DNA from: Puccinellia tenuiflora
Taxonomy: Eukaryota > Streptophyta > Magnoliopsida > Poales > Poaceae
Assembly (NCBI GenBank): GCA_012064385.1
Contig: QRDG01000533.1
Coordinates: forward strand, 587,651 to 651,650
DNA length: 64,000 bases
Reading direction: 5' to 3'
Below, one piece after another: positions 20,334 through 31,080 of this stretch; the stretch's first letter is position 1; each line of letters begins with the position of its first letter. The notes under the pieces are model-generated. The model had not been told where the DNA came from. It did not search any database and worked only from the letters and a program-made list of their open reading frames with translations. Both the position numbers and the translations under genes were made by a program.

Positions 20334-23300
20334 ATGTCCATCCACCTCCGCGCCCACGCCTTCGCGGCCAACCCGCTGCGGGGGCTCACCGGCTCGCCCT
20401 CCGCCGCCGCGGCCGCCGAAGCCCTCCGCTCGCTCCTCGACGGCGGCGACGGCGCCGCCCAACACCACCTCTCCAAGGTCCTCCCATTCCGCCGCGGCCG
20501 TCCCCTCGCGCGCTCCCCGGACCCTCCCGCTCCATCTTCCTCGTCCTTGTCCTCCTCCCCCGCGCCGCCGCCGTCCTGGCGCCTCGCGTGGCTCCCGCCC
20601 TCGCGCGTCCCCGGCGTCCCCTCGGATGTCTTCGTGTTCCTAGGCTCCCACGGTGGCGAGGGGGACGGCAAGGAGGCCGCCGCGTACTGGGCCGTCGACG
20701 TCAGCGAGGTGGATGGCGCCAGGTTCGGTGGCGCGGGTGATGAGTCGGCCTTCGTGGACTTGAGGACGCTCATGGTGGCCGCCGACTGGCGGGACAGGGA
20801 TGCCATGGGGGAGCTGGCTATCGCCGGCCACGTATGTGCTGTTTTATTTTTTGGTTCTTACCAACTAAATCCCCACTGATTGTGTGATTCTAGACTACCA
20901 AACATAGCTTGATTTGGTCTCTGACGCGAGCAGGCTAGAGCACTGCTAGAATGGCACAACACAGCTAAATTCTGCGGAGCGTGTGGAGCGAAGGCAGTTC
21001 CTACTGAAGCTGGGACGCGGAAGCAGTGCAGCAACGAGCCCTGCAAGAGGAGGATATACCCTCGAGTTGATCCGGTACGGTTCATGCTCTGTTACTGACT
21101 GACCCCTCCTAGTGCCTTGCACCTGCCAGTGGCATCTGGTGATTCGTATCCACAGGTTCCCTAACCCCTTTTAGTGTATTGCAGGTTGTGATTATGTTGG
21201 TCATTGATAAAGAGAATGATCGTGCTCTCTTGAGCCGGCAGTCGAGATTCGTACCCCGAATGTGGAGCTGTCTTGCTGGTTTTATAGAGGTGCAAATTAC
21301 CTCTTCTCTTATCTTATTTACTGCTGTTCATCTATCTTTGTTATGTGCTTAGTTTGCACCCTTAGTTCTCTTAAATTTCCTTCAGCTAGTTCTGGACTTC
21401 TGGGTCGAATGAGAACGGACTGGACTAAATATAACTTGGTGTACTAATGCTGGGATTAAAAGGTTCTGAACAGCCTGTCACCCCCGGTGTGTATTGGTTT
21501 TAAAAAACGAGCTAAGACATTTAGCAGCAGCCTGCGAAGAAAGCTATAGCGCCACTAAATCGCCACTATAGTGTGCTATTTAAGGGGTTTAGTGCCTTTT
21601 ATCGCGCTAATGCACTTAGCGGCATAGTAAGGAAAACGCTATAGCGACGCCATAGAGCCGCTGTAGCCTGCTATTTGAAACAAGTTAACAAGGGCATACC
21701 ATATAAGAGGTTCAGTTAACTAAGGGCTTTTTTTAGGGACAGTTCACTAAGGGCTTTCTTATACAACATGTTCATGTATCCTGCGTACATCTTGAAACAA
21801 GTTATCATTGTCACATTATTCATGCTTCGAGAGTGGTTGAACCACTTACTAATCTGAAGAACTTAATTTGATGGAAAAAAACCTGAAGTGAATCTCACAG
21901 GGCGAAGAATACACTGACACTATTTATTGTGCCAATCATGATAATTAAAAATTTAGTTTTGGCCTGTTTGGCATCTAGTAATACTCCCTCTGATCCGGAA
22001 AAAACGGTCGCACATTGTACATACGAGTTGTACGTAAGATGTTGTTTTCTCCCGACACTTTAAACGGATCGGAGGGAGTAGTTCTTAGTAGACAGTGAAG
22101 AACTTAGAGATCCTTCTTTTAATACACAGTAATACTTTAGTTGATCATCTGAACCTGGGCTGGATAAGCTGTCTTTGAATTCAGTAAGGTTGTAATGGCA
22201 CTGTTGCTGTGACTATAAAATTGCGTTAAGTAAAATGATGAATGAATTAATACATTGGGAAATTTTGAAAACAAATCCTGTTGTTAGATTTTGTCCTAGG
22301 CTTATTCTTGCTATAACTTTCAGATCATGTGAACCTGGGCTGCATAAGCTGGCTTTACATTCAGCAAGCTTATAAAGGCATTGTTGCCATAAGCATTAGA
22401 GTTTGGTATGATTTTCATAAGTAGACTAAATGAATACATTGGGAAAGTATAAAAGCAATTTTAGTTCTTTTTTAATTTTGTCCTTAGCTATTATGCTCAC
22501 TGTAGTTCATTGTCTTGTTGCCGTACTTTAAAGAAGCTTATGGTCACTGATGCTGTTCTGTTTGTAGCCAGGGGAAAGCTTGGAAGAGGCAGTGAGAAGG
22601 GAAACATGGGAAGAAACTGGGATTGAAGTTGGGCAAGTCATTTACCACAGTTCTCAACCATGGCCTGGTAACAGAGTCTTCTCATTGTCCTTTTATTTTC
22701 CAATGAAACCCTGTGGGGGAGGATAATACTGGGAATTACAAGTGTGTTTTCACATGTGTTGACATTTAATTTTTTTGATAAGTACTTATATATTTGAAAA
22801 ACTACTGAGGTCATCAGTTGAAATCAGCGTGTTTCCACTCACATTCGTACTTGTACCAAGACTGACAATGTTCATCTTGCATTTTTTCTCCAGTTGGGCC
22901 AAATACTATGCCATGCCAGCTGATGGTGGGTTTCTTTGCTTACGCTAAATCATTGGAGATTCGTGTTGATAAAAAAGAGCTTGAAGGTATTTTTTAACAC
23001 GTCAGGAATGAAGTGCTGACTCTTCCCCTTTTCTGAAGCAACTGATTGGTCACATCCATTTCCCATGTCACAGTCGGTCTTCAGTTATTTTCTTCAAATG
23101 TAATATCATACAATAATAAATATATATTGAATACTGCAAAAACCTAATTTATTTAAATTACTGGGTTAATGATCAGTATACGAGAAGTACTTTAGAAATC
23201 AACTTCAAATAATACTTCTGGGTGACTTGAGCTCTCATCTCAAGTGCCATTTCATTAGATTGGTCTCATCCTTTGCTCTTTTATCATACATGCAGACGCG

Positions 23301-23564
23301 CAGTGGCACAGCCGTGAGGACGTGAAGAGAGCACTAACGTTTGCCGAATACGAGAAAGCTCAAAGATTAAATGTGCTCAAGGTCAATCAAATATGCAAGG
23401 GTGTCGAGAGAGGAAAGACCATGTTATCCGACCTCAGTGTGGAAAGCGAGGATGAACCTGCTACGATGTTCGTCCCCGGGCCCTTCGCCATCGCGCATCA
23501 CCTCATATCATCTTGGGCCTTTGAAGGAGTGCCGAAGGTGCCTAGCTCCTTCTCCAACCTATGA
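20334..23564 (+). CDS. NUDT19-like: NADH pyrophosphatase, NUDT19-type Nudix hydrolase (six exons)
   Basis: Exons 20334-20831, 20934-21074, 21185-21289, 22568-22667, 22894-22986 and 23296-23564; all introns are GT-AG and the joined frame gives 401 residues. A zinc ribbon has Cys180, Cys183, Cys198 and Cys203. The Nudix box (GX5EX7REUXEEXGU) is complete at 245-267 (GFIEPGESLEEAVRRETWEE then TGI) and is split by intron 3. SQPWP (277-281) is the motif of the NADH pyrophosphatase (NudC) subfamily, which hydrolyses NADH/NADPH to NMNH and AMP species, and NudC-type enzymes can also remove NAD caps from RNA. The N-terminal 160 residues are Ala/Pro/Ser-rich and less conserved. The last residues, SNL, could act as a weak peroxisomal signal as reported for the plant family (inference). 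Start chosen at MSIHLRAHAF; upstream in-frame Mets lie in TE-adjacent leader. Confidence 0.92.
21500..21690. repeat. Candidate MITE in Nudix intron 3
   Basis: Rich in GCTATAGCG-type palindromic text (CTATAGCGCCACTAAATCGC near 21544; CGCTATAGCGACGCCATAG near 21639), typical of small DNA-transposon relics. No clean ends or target duplication were found. Confidence 0.35.
21984..22078. mobile_element. Stowaway MITE in Nudix intron 3
   Basis: About 95 bp, ends CTCCCTCTGATCCGG and GGATCGGAGGGAG, flanked by TA on both sides. This is the standard Stowaway (Tc1/mariner) signature in Triticeae. Confidence 0.9.
22143..22500 (+). repeat. Tandem duplication within Nudix intron 3
   Basis: Two diverged copies of a roughly 180-bp segment: 22143-22320 and 22323-22500 share GAACCTGGGCTG(G/C)ATAAGC, GGCA(C/T)TGTTGC, AATACATTGGGAAA and TTTTGTCCT(A/T)GGCT-like blocks in the same order. 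It is non-coding. Confidence 0.8.
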
Positions 23565-23857
23565 ACCTAGACCCCTATGAATCAATTGGTTTCGATGGAC
23601 CGTGGGGTAGATGGCGTGTTGAAGCACCGTTTGGCACACCACATGTACCTCTTACTCTTAGGCTCCGGGTATAGTAGAGATATGCTGTTCTTCATTGCCG
23701 GTTGTAATAGAAGGTCAAGAGGACCAGAGGATTTTGTGGGACTGGCATGTATATCCTGTGCTAGTTGGTAATTTGAATTTTGAGTGTACAATAGTATGTA
23801 TGAATGCATATATATGGATCAGTCACAGATGTTCTTGTATAGTAGCGGTTGAAACAT
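23565..23857 (+). other. 3' flank/UTR of Nudix gene
   Basis: No further coding sequence. The part from about 23765 (GGTAATTTGAATTTTGAGTG ... GAATGCATATATATGGATCA) is repeated at about 38068-38150, marking a duplicated flank. Confidence 0.6.
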
Positions 23858-24225
23858 CAGAAATCAGTTTTGGGTCGGAGGATCATATGCTTCCACTACC
23901 CAAAACCGAATTTCAAAATGTAAAAATGATTCAGACAAAAATTTGGGTGTACATATGAACATTTTATGTTGATATAAAAAAGTTTCGTGAAGAAAAGACA
24001 TTTTTTGTGGCCGGTGTATAAGACAAATACCCAGTGTTCCAAAATGACTTCGTACGGAACATTTTTTTTCTTTTTATACCGGCCACAAAAAAACGTTTTT
24101 TCTTCACGATTTTTTTTTGCGAATATAGAATATTCATATGTACACCCGAAAGTTCTGTTTGAATTTTTTGACATTTTGAAATTTGGTTAAAATGCATTTT
24201 ACACAACGGGTGCATGTAGACAGTA
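23858..24225. mobile_element. Foldback MITE copy B
   Basis: Same family as copies A and C, inverted relative to C: it ends with TTTTACACAACGGGTGCATG, the complement of the left end of C. The two halves pair (AAGTTTCGTGAAGAAAAGAC against GTTTTTTCTTCACGATTTTT; TTTGTGGCCGGTGTATAAGA against TTTTTATACCGGCCACAAA). The homologous text at 38150-38180 lacks it. The left edge is fixed only to within about 10 bp. Confidence 0.7.
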
Positions 24226-24420
24226 TTTGGGGTCATCTCGGCATATTGCACTGTTTTTTTATGAAAGGGGTTCTCCCCCCCCCCCCCCCCCCATCCCCAA
24301 ATGCATTAAGGGAGCTTAACGTAGGGCTACGAAGTCATTACAGGTTTGGATCGGAGCACACTGCAGCTCAGAGCCCCTGAGATAGAATGTACTCAGATAT
24401 AAGAGTTTGTTCCTGACAAA
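24226..24420. other. Spacer with poly-C run
   Basis: Contains an 18-base C run (24275-24292) and no gene. The first 30 bases continue the duplicated Nudix flank (compare 38168-38200). Confidence 0.5.
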
Positions 24421-24957
24421 CCTCAACCACTGTCTACCCTTCGACATAGAGGCGCCCATCCACTCGATCGACTGAAGACTTCATGAAGCACCATCTTCGG
24501 GGGCTCAGTTCCTCGCTGAAGAGTCCTTCCCACCTTTGGTTTCTGCAATTCAGACCAATTATTAACGAAATTGCAGATATGATATACAATATCGACGAAT
24601 CTCAACCACCGTCTAGCCTTCGACATAGAGGCGCCCATCCACTCGATCGACTGAAGACTTCATGAAGCACCATCTTCGGGAGCTCAGTTTCTTGTTGAAG
24701 AGCCCTTCCCACCTTTTGTTTCTGTAATTCAGACCAATTATTAACGAAATTGCATATATGATATACAATATCGATGAACCTCAACCACTGTCTAGCCTTC
24801 GACATAGAGGCGTCCATCCACTCGATCAACTGAAGACTTCACAAAGCACCATCTTCAGCAACTCAGCTTCTCGCTGAAGGGCCCTTCCCACCTTTGGTTT
24901 CTGCAATTCAGACCAATTATCAACGAAACTACAAATATGATATACATATCGCAATGG
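24421..24957 (+). repeat. 179-bp tandem repeat, three copies
   Basis: Units start at 24421, 24600 and 24779, exactly 179 bp apart, each beginning (C/T)CTCAACCAC(T/C)GTCTA(G/C)CC and carrying CGACATAGAGGCG(C/T)CCATCC, CTGAAGACTTC and CAATTCAGACCAATTAT. The third unit fades near 24945. Minus-strand open frames of about 70 codons recur in each unit, but 179 is not a multiple of three, so they do not form one repeat protein. Confidence 0.9.
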
Positions 24958-25029
24958 TTATTTGGCATAACATGATCGAAACAAGAAAAAAATTCTGGTT
25001 ATCCAGAAAACCCATAACATAGCATCTAC

Positions 25030-25218
25030 CATAGGTGGAGCTTAGTACAACTCAGGGTGGCCACTGCCCCCCCCCCCCCCCCCCCCCCCCACCAACTTGT
25101 GAAGAAAAAAAAGAGAGCAGGGTATCAATTGAAGAAAAAGACTCCCCCCAATGTCTCAATTTTTGCCTTTTGCACCCCCGCCCCCTCCCCGTAGAAGTTT
25201 CTTCAAGCTCCGCCACTA
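25030..25218. mobile_element. Probable hAT-type MITE with poly-C tract
   Basis: Ends TAGGTGGAGCTTAG and AAGCTCCGCCACTA are imperfect inverted repeats, close to those of the elements at 18207 and 29909. A 24-base C run lies inside (25067-25090). No convincing 8-bp duplication was seen, so the edges are tentative. Confidence 0.5.
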
Positions 25219-25239
25219 GCAGATTGCCATACTTTGGCT

Positions 25240-26090
25240 GTTACTTTTTCAAAGTCCGCGAAGTTCTTATCCATTCTCCCATATTAACAACCGAATTTGG
25301 TTGTTTGGGCAAGTTGGAAGCACACTGAAAAATCCCCATATAAATCTACCAATAGGGTATGTAAAGAAAGGTGATATATATTTTCATCTGAAGAGTAGAA
25401 CATACAATGATTCTCTCCATCTCAGCCTCTTCTTTTCAGATTATTTTTTTAGTTAAAGTTCTTCTCCACATTAATTACCAACCAAAGATTTTTTAATCTT
25501 AGCTGGAATTTTCATTTTCCAAAGCTGTTTGAAACTTTTGGAAGGATTACTAGTCTGTAGGTCATTATACAGGGATTTGATAGTAAATTCTTTTTGCCCA
25601 AGGTTCCAAAAAAACTCTATCATCCCCTTCATTGAGGTTATCCTAACGAATAACCTCTAAAGGCTTGCTCCACGAATAACCAAGTCTCCCACATGAAACT
25701 TTCTGAATATAACACAAGCCCCTATGAACAACTCTATCTACTTTAACATTTTTGTTAAAAGACAAGCCAGAGAGTCTAGGGAACCTATCCATTAAGGGTC
25801 TATCATCCATCCAGATTTCATCCCGAAATCTCGTCCTATTTCCAGAGTTAATAGTTTCTACGACAGAAGTTAAAAAAGATATGCTTAATCTTCATGACAC
25901 CTTACTAGAACTGAGATTGACCAAGTTTCTCTACGTCTTGAGTCCCAAGGTCCTAATTGTACAACTTTTGTATGATTCCCTTCCAACGTGGATTCACCTA
26001 AAATATCCCTTCACCATACGAACATGGGAGAAATATTGGGCCCAAACGGAAAAGTGTTGCATCCCCTTAAAATGAGTGCGTGTACATCAC
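25240..26090 (-). pseudogene. LINE ORF2 remnant (minus strand)
   Basis: Read on the minus strand, fragments in several frames resemble the C-terminal part of plant LINE ORF2 before the RT zinc-binding (zf-RVT) domain: TRFRDEIWMDDRPLMDRFPR, LSGLSFNKNVKV, and further on text like FQCASNLPKQPNSVVNMGEW. Multiple stops and frameshifts; neither end of the element is identified. Confidence 0.65.
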
Positions 26091-26264
26091 ACCTCCTACG
26101 GTGGTTGTCAAAACTCCGAGTGAACCCGAAATAGGCCATGGACTTGGATCTACCAAATGATAAGAATGCCTCTGAGATTCAATCCTAAACCACTTTGTCC
26201 CAGTTGTATGTAAACCCCCCTTCACCCGCATCCCCTAAATTTCCTTCTGCAGACTGCACTGGTT

Positions 26265-26361
26265 AGTTGGTTCACGGATTCAGTGAGTTCCTGTGTTGGG
26301 ACAATCATGGAATTCCAGTTCCAATGTCTAGCACGTAGCGACATACTCGTGGACAAAGCTA
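26265..26361 (+). repeat. Duplicated flank segment (partner at 38217-38310)
   Basis: GTTGGTTCACGGATTCAGTG ... CTTCCAATGTC-like text matches 38217-38310 with small indels. It ends exactly where the next LINE poly-A tail begins. Confidence 0.6.
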
Positions 26362-27130
26362 CTCTTTTTTTTAGATACCGGGAATCTAGTGCTCTGCCTT
26401 AAATTAATGAAGCACAGAGGTTCAAGGTAACACTTAGGATTACAAATGCTGCGGCATACAACTTCAACAATGAAAACGCTAAAGAGGAAACTGAGGAGAG
26501 AACAACAACTAGAGACGGCCACCCCGCTAACAAGCCGAAATCAGTGCGAGTGTAAGTCTAGCCTTGTTCATTTCCTAAAGTAATGGATCTGTAGATCGCC
26601 CTTAGCCCGCTGGTCAACATGAGCAGCGCCTCCTTGTTTTGCTCCTTGACAAGATTTGCCCAAACCTGAGTAAACATGAGTAATTTGAATATAATGTCAG
26701 AGTGATGTTTGGGGACCGGCAAATCTATAGTAGGCTTGTTATGCGTAGTCCAAACTCCAAAGGGCCTAGCACAACGCCGAAAATATCATCCAATTGATTC
26801 TACGCTGCTGGCCAAGCAAAGACCGATTGATCGTAAAAAATTGCGGGAAGTTCGACTGTGACCAGCTACAGCCAAGTAACTGCCTAATTGCACTCCAACC
26901 TACTTTGGCGAGAAAAAGATATGAGTTGCATCTTCTATATCTCCACACAAGGTACATTTCCCGTCCGAGGGTCCGTGTTCGACGGCAATCTGTTTAGGGA
27001 GGCGATCAAGGGCCAATTGCAACAAGAAGATTTTTATTTTTAGCGAAAGGCTAGCTGTCCAAATCTCCCTGCTGTGAGCGACGGTTGCGCCCTGGACAAA
27101 TTTTTTCCCGACGGTTCTAGTGCCCACCGT
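26362..27130 (-). pseudogene. 5'-truncated LINE with zf-RVT domain and poly-A tail (minus strand)
   Basis: On the minus strand from about 27127: IWTASLSLKIKIFLLQLALD, then the zinc-binding text CTLCGDIEDATHIFF, then across a frame change LAKVGWSAIRQLLGC, all typical of the zf-RVT region of plant LINE ORF2. The coding part ends near 26567. A 3' UTR follows and an A run (T run at 26366-26373 on plus) marks the 3' end. Confidence 0.75.
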
Positions 27131-27388
27131 ACCTCATCATCGCCCTGTCGGAGTTGAACGCCAAGTAATTCGCCTGTCAGGTCCCTCCATTGCTGAGCAC
27201 ACTCACGACAGAGCTACTCTTGGGCGCGTCGATCACGACGAACGGGTGCGTGGCTTGGCACGCGATCCAATAATAACAGCATCGATCGGTCGGTGCACCT
27301 TGCGTCTCCACCGCACCACCAAACAAACCACTGACGCAGCTGCAACTAGCAAGTTATTGGTGGTGCGGCCTGTGGCACTCACGCCGCC
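27131..27388. other. Upstream region of BAHD gene
   Basis: No coding frame of its own and no clear TATA box. The distance from the LINE end to the ATG is about 260 bp, so any proximal promoter must be here or in the LINE. Confidence 0.4.
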
Positions 27389-28843
27389 ATGAACACCCGT
27401 GTGCGAGTTCTGGATGTCACCCATGTCCAGCCGAAGCAAACCACAGATCGGCCGCGAGATCACGACGCCGCGATCAAGCTCTCGCCCTTCGACACCTTCT
27501 TCCTCGCGCTCCGGCCGATCCAGCGACTCTTCTTGTACGACGACGGCGACGGCACGACGAGTCTCCCGCCGTTCCCATCAATTGTCAGCTCGCTGCGGCT
27601 CTCCCTTGGCGCCACGCTCGCCGTCTTCACCCCCCTCGCCGGCAAGCTCTCGGCCCGCTCCCATGACGACGTCGTCGTCGACTGCTCCCCCGACGCCGTC
27701 CACCCGGGCGTCAGGTTTGTTGAGGCAGAGTACGATGGCGACGCCGCCGACATGCGCCGGCTCGCCCGGGACGTCGAGCACGACACCGAGGCGTTCTTGC
27801 AGCTCGTGCCGGAGCTTGAGGTGGGCCGGCTGCCTGCCCCCGTGCTCGCCGTCCAGGTCACGCGACCGGCACCGGCAGTCGGGGACGATTCTGCAGGTGT
27901 GGGCGCCGTGGCGGTGGGTGTGTCCATGCACCACGCGGCGGCCGACGGGCACTCGCTGTGGCAGTTCATGCGTGCGTGGGCCGCCGCGTCGCGGGATGGC
28001 TCGCCGGCGCCAGCAGTGGGGCTCGGGCCGCCGCCAACTTTCGACCGGGCGTCCATCCTGCAGCACCCCAAAGCAGAGGCGGCGGCGCGCGGGTTCGCCC
28101 GCCTCTACGCGCCGGAATTGCCGAAGGTCAACTTGGTCCCGGCGTCGGTGCCGGACTGGACGCGGCAGAGCAGGAGAACGTACCTGCTCACCGCGGGCCA
28201 AATTCAGTCTTTGAAGCGGCGCATCCTGGAGCGTCAAGCAGCTTATAAGAAGGACGACGACGAGCCGCCGGAGCCCCCGACCAGTTACGTCGCCATCGCG
28301 TCACTGCTGTGGGCATCCATCGCCCGCGCCAAGTCCGTGGACCACGCCAACCCGGCCGACGACGCGTACTTCCTGTTCCCGGCGGACTGCCGCCGCCGGC
28401 TGCGCCCGCCTCTCGACCCGAGCTTCTTCGGCAACTGCATCAAGGTCCGCTACGCGCGTGCCACCGCGGGCGACCTCGTCCACGGAAGAGACGACAACGA
28501 CGAGGCGCTCGCGCGTGCGGCGGCGGCGGTTCGGAGGGCGATCCGCGAGCATGTGGATGAGGAAGACCCGATGGGCGACGCGGACCGGTGGGCGGAGATC
28601 AATCGGGCGGTCCCGCGGGTGAGGCTCGCTATGCAGGGCTCGTCCCCCCGGTTCATGGCGTATGAGGTGGACTTCGGGTGGGGGCAGCCGAGCCGGGTGG
28701 AGCTCGTGTCCGTGTCCAGCAACGGAATGGCGACGCTCGTCGGAGCGCGGGGCGGCGCGGTGCAGGTGTCCGTGGCGCTTGGCCGGGAACACATGGACGG
28801 CTTCGAGGCCACCTTCCTAATCATGTCGCAGGTCCAAACATGA
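27389..28843 (+). CDS. BAHD acyltransferase (malonyl/hydroxycinnamoyl-type), intronless
   Basis: One 484-codon frame. The catalytic motif HXXXD is present as H182-A-A-A-D186 in MHHAAADG, and the structural motif DFGWG is present at 428-432. Other family landmarks: LSPFDTFF (about 31-38), FTPLAGKLS (about 80-88) and FFGNC-KVR (about 346-354). BAHD enzymes transfer acyl groups from CoA thioesters to alcohols or amines in the cytosol. The SPFDTFF start, the length and the single exon fit the clade acting on anthocyanins and phenolic glucosides (malonyl- or coumaroyl-transferases); the acyl donor and acceptor cannot be read from sequence. The frame is intact and extremely G/C-rich at third positions, as in many grass genes. 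Neighbours are LINE remnants; no biosynthetic cluster is visible. Confidence 0.93.
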   Translation: MNTRVRVLDVTHVQPKQTTDRPRDHDAAIKLSPFDTFFLALRPIQRLFLYDDGDGTTSLPPFPSIVSSLRLSLGATLAVFTPLAGKLSARSHDDVVVDCSPDAVHPGVRFVEAEYDGDAADMRRLARDVEHDTEAFLQLVPELEVGRLPAPVLAVQVTRPAPAVGDDSAGVGAVAVGVSMHHAAADGHSLWQFMRAWAAASRDGSPAPAVGLGPPPTFDRASILQHPKAEAAARGFARLYAPELPKVNLVPASVPDWTRQSRRTYLLTAGQIQSLKRRILERQAAYKKDDDEPPEPPTSYVAIASLLWASIARAKSVDHANPADDAYFLFPADCRRRLRPPLDPSFFGNCIKVRYARATAGDLVHGRDDNDEALARAAAAVRRAIREHVDEEDPMGDADRWAEINRAVPRVRLAMQGSSPRFMAYEVDFGWGQPSRVELVSVSSNGMATLVGARGGAVQVSVALGREHMDGFEATFLIMSQVQT

Positions 28844-29099
28844 TGTGCTCGGTGTCAGGGGCGTCGTGAACGTGATCGATGCTGGGCATGCCGCGTGATG
28901 AAATTGCGTTCAAAGGTTTTTCTAATTCTCATCTAGCTGAAATTAAGTTAGTGCTCAATCAGATTATATATCGTCGGTTTTGAATCGCGATTCATGCACC
29001 TATAGAGTTGTAAATTGCCAGAATTTTCAGTTGTAACTGAAGTTGCAATTGAAAAAAATCCTACACCGTAAGATTTGTTTCGTGATTAGTGCTAATTAT
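28844..29099. other. 3' flank of BAHD gene
   Basis: AT-rich, no gene; presumably 3' UTR and intergenic. Confidence 0.5.
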
Positions 29100-29372
29100 C
29101 CATGGTTTAGAAGACTTGGGCGCCCCCTAAATGCAAGCTCTTCTCTTGGCTCATTATTCAAAATCGTGCTTGGACCGCGGATCCGCTTGAGAGGCGGGGT
29201 TGGCCCAATTGTGAAGACGAGATGGCAAGCCACCCCCTCTTCAAATGCCGCTACTCTATTCGAATTTGGGTCATGATTAAATATGGACGCGACTACGCGA
29301 AAGCAGCTTCGATTTGGCAAATCGGTAAGCAACTGCACCGCGCGCGGTCCCGGGCGAGCGTTGGCTAGCCAC
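29100..29372 (+). pseudogene. LINE zf-RVT fragment (plus strand)
   Basis: Plus-strand reading gives CKLFSWLIIQNRAWTADRLE followed by RRGWPNCEDEMASHPLFKCR and IRIWVMIK, the zinc-binding region of plant LINE ORF2 with a small internal deletion. No poly-A tail or upstream RT is present. Confidence 0.65.
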
Positions 29373-29424
29373 GCACCGTGAACTCTCTTCTCTACCATCC
29401 ATGCATACATAAAAATTCAAAAAA

Positions 29425-31080
29425 AGGTGATGTCATCCTGTATTAAATGCCAAATTGGAAAATTTAAAATGTTTTGTATCTCAAATCTTTTATGCGGTTT
29501 ATGATCCATTTTCACTGTTGGACTAGTCGCGTCGAGATCTTCGAAACTAGATCCATGTTGATATGTTCCGACGATATTTTTTTGGCCCAAAACTTACCAA
29601 CCTACTATCACGTGAGTTACCAGGCTGTACTATGTAAGTTACCATCCCAAGCAACGACTAATTTTTGGTTTGAAACTATATCTCACTTTTAGTTGTTCTT
29701 TTCTATTTTTCTGTGTTTTGAAGTTTAGTGGATAATTCATCTGTCTAGGGTGGCTAACTTTATCAGTGTAGGATGGGTAACTACATCACCACTCGGTGGG
29801 TAATTTCATCACTACTGGGTGGGTAAATCCATCAGTCTAAGGTGGCTGGGTGGGTAACTACATTCGTCTAGAATAGTAACTTTATCACTATTGTGTGGTA
29901 AATCTATCCAGTGGCGGATCCATCTAAAAATGCCAGGGTGGTCCAATGATGCAATATTTCGTATACATATATTCATTTATAAATTTTCTTCTATGTGATA
30001 TAAAGCTATGTGGAAATCTTACCCTCCACATCCGCCACTGACTCTATCAGTTTAGAGTGGGTAACATCATCACTACTTGGTGATAACTCTATTATTCTAG
30101 GGTGGGTAACTCGTTTAGTCTAGGATGGGTAACTCGTTTAGTCTATGGTGGATAACTCCATTAGTCTAGGGTGGGTAACTCCATCACTACTAGGTGGGTA
30201 ACTTCATCAGTTTAGGTTGGTAACTCCTTCAGTTTAGGTGGGTAACTTCATCAGTTTCGGGTGGGTAATTACATCACTACTTGGTGGTAGCTCTATCAGT
30301 CTAGGGTGGGTAACTTTATCAGTAATGAGTGGGTTGGTAACTCCATCACTACTGGGTGGTTAACTCCATCACTGTTGGGTGGTAACTCCATCACTACGGA
30401 GTGATAACTCTATCAGTCTAGGATGGGTAACTCTCTCACTGTTGGGTGGGTAATCACTACGGTGGTAGCTCTATCGGTTTAGGGTGGGTAACTCCATTAG
30501 GTTATGGTGGTAACTTTATCATTTGGAGTGGGTAAGTCCATCAATACGAAGTGGTAACTCTATTAGTTTAGAGTGGGTAAGTCTGTCACAACTAGGTGGG
30601 TAACTTATCAGTTTAGGGTGATAACTCAATCATTACGGGGTGGTAACTCTATCAGTTTAAGGTGGGTAACTTCATCAGTTTAGGGTAGGTAACTATGTTA
30701 CTACTGGGTGGGTAACTTCATCGGTTTAGGGTCGGTAACTCAATCACTATTGGGTGGGTAACTTTATCAGTTTAAGGTGGTTAACTCCATCACTACAGGG
30801 TGATAACTCTATCAGTCTAGGATGGTAACTTCATAACTTTAGGGTGGGTAACTCTATCACTACTGGGTGGGTAACTTCATCAGTTTAGGGTGGTAACTTT
30901 ATTACTACTGGGCCGGTAATTTCATTACTGCTCGGTCGATAACTCCATAACTATGGGATGGTAACTCTATCAGTCTACGGTGGGTAACTCTATCAATTTA
31001 GGGTGGGTAACTTGTCAGTTTAGGGTGGTAACTCCATCGCTACGGGGTGGTAACTCTATAAATCTAGGATAGGATAGTCA
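29425..31080 (+). repeat. GGGTAACTYYATCA minisatellite within a Mutator-like relic
   Basis: From about 29735 to 31080, 22-24 bp units of two kinds alternate irregularly: GGGTAACTCCATCACTACTG and GGGTAACTTCATCAGTTTAG. Some fifty or more units are present. One hAT MITE (29909-30040) interrupts the array. To the left, 29425-29700 holds TIR-like text (GATCTTCGAAACTAGATCCA) shared with the candidate element at 17330-18800, so the array is probably the expanded interior of a related element. No coding. Confidence 0.75.
29909..30040. mobile_element. hAT-type MITE inside the minisatellite
   Basis: 132 bp with ends CAGTGGCGGATCC and ATCCGCCACTG, flanked by AATCTATC and ACTCTATC (7 of 8 matching), a hAT-length target duplication. 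Confidence 0.8.

Noticed and set aside
24421..24957. Possible CRISPR-like or protein repeat array
   Set aside because: Units are 179 bp with no spacer structure, the genome is a plant, and 179 is not a multiple of three.
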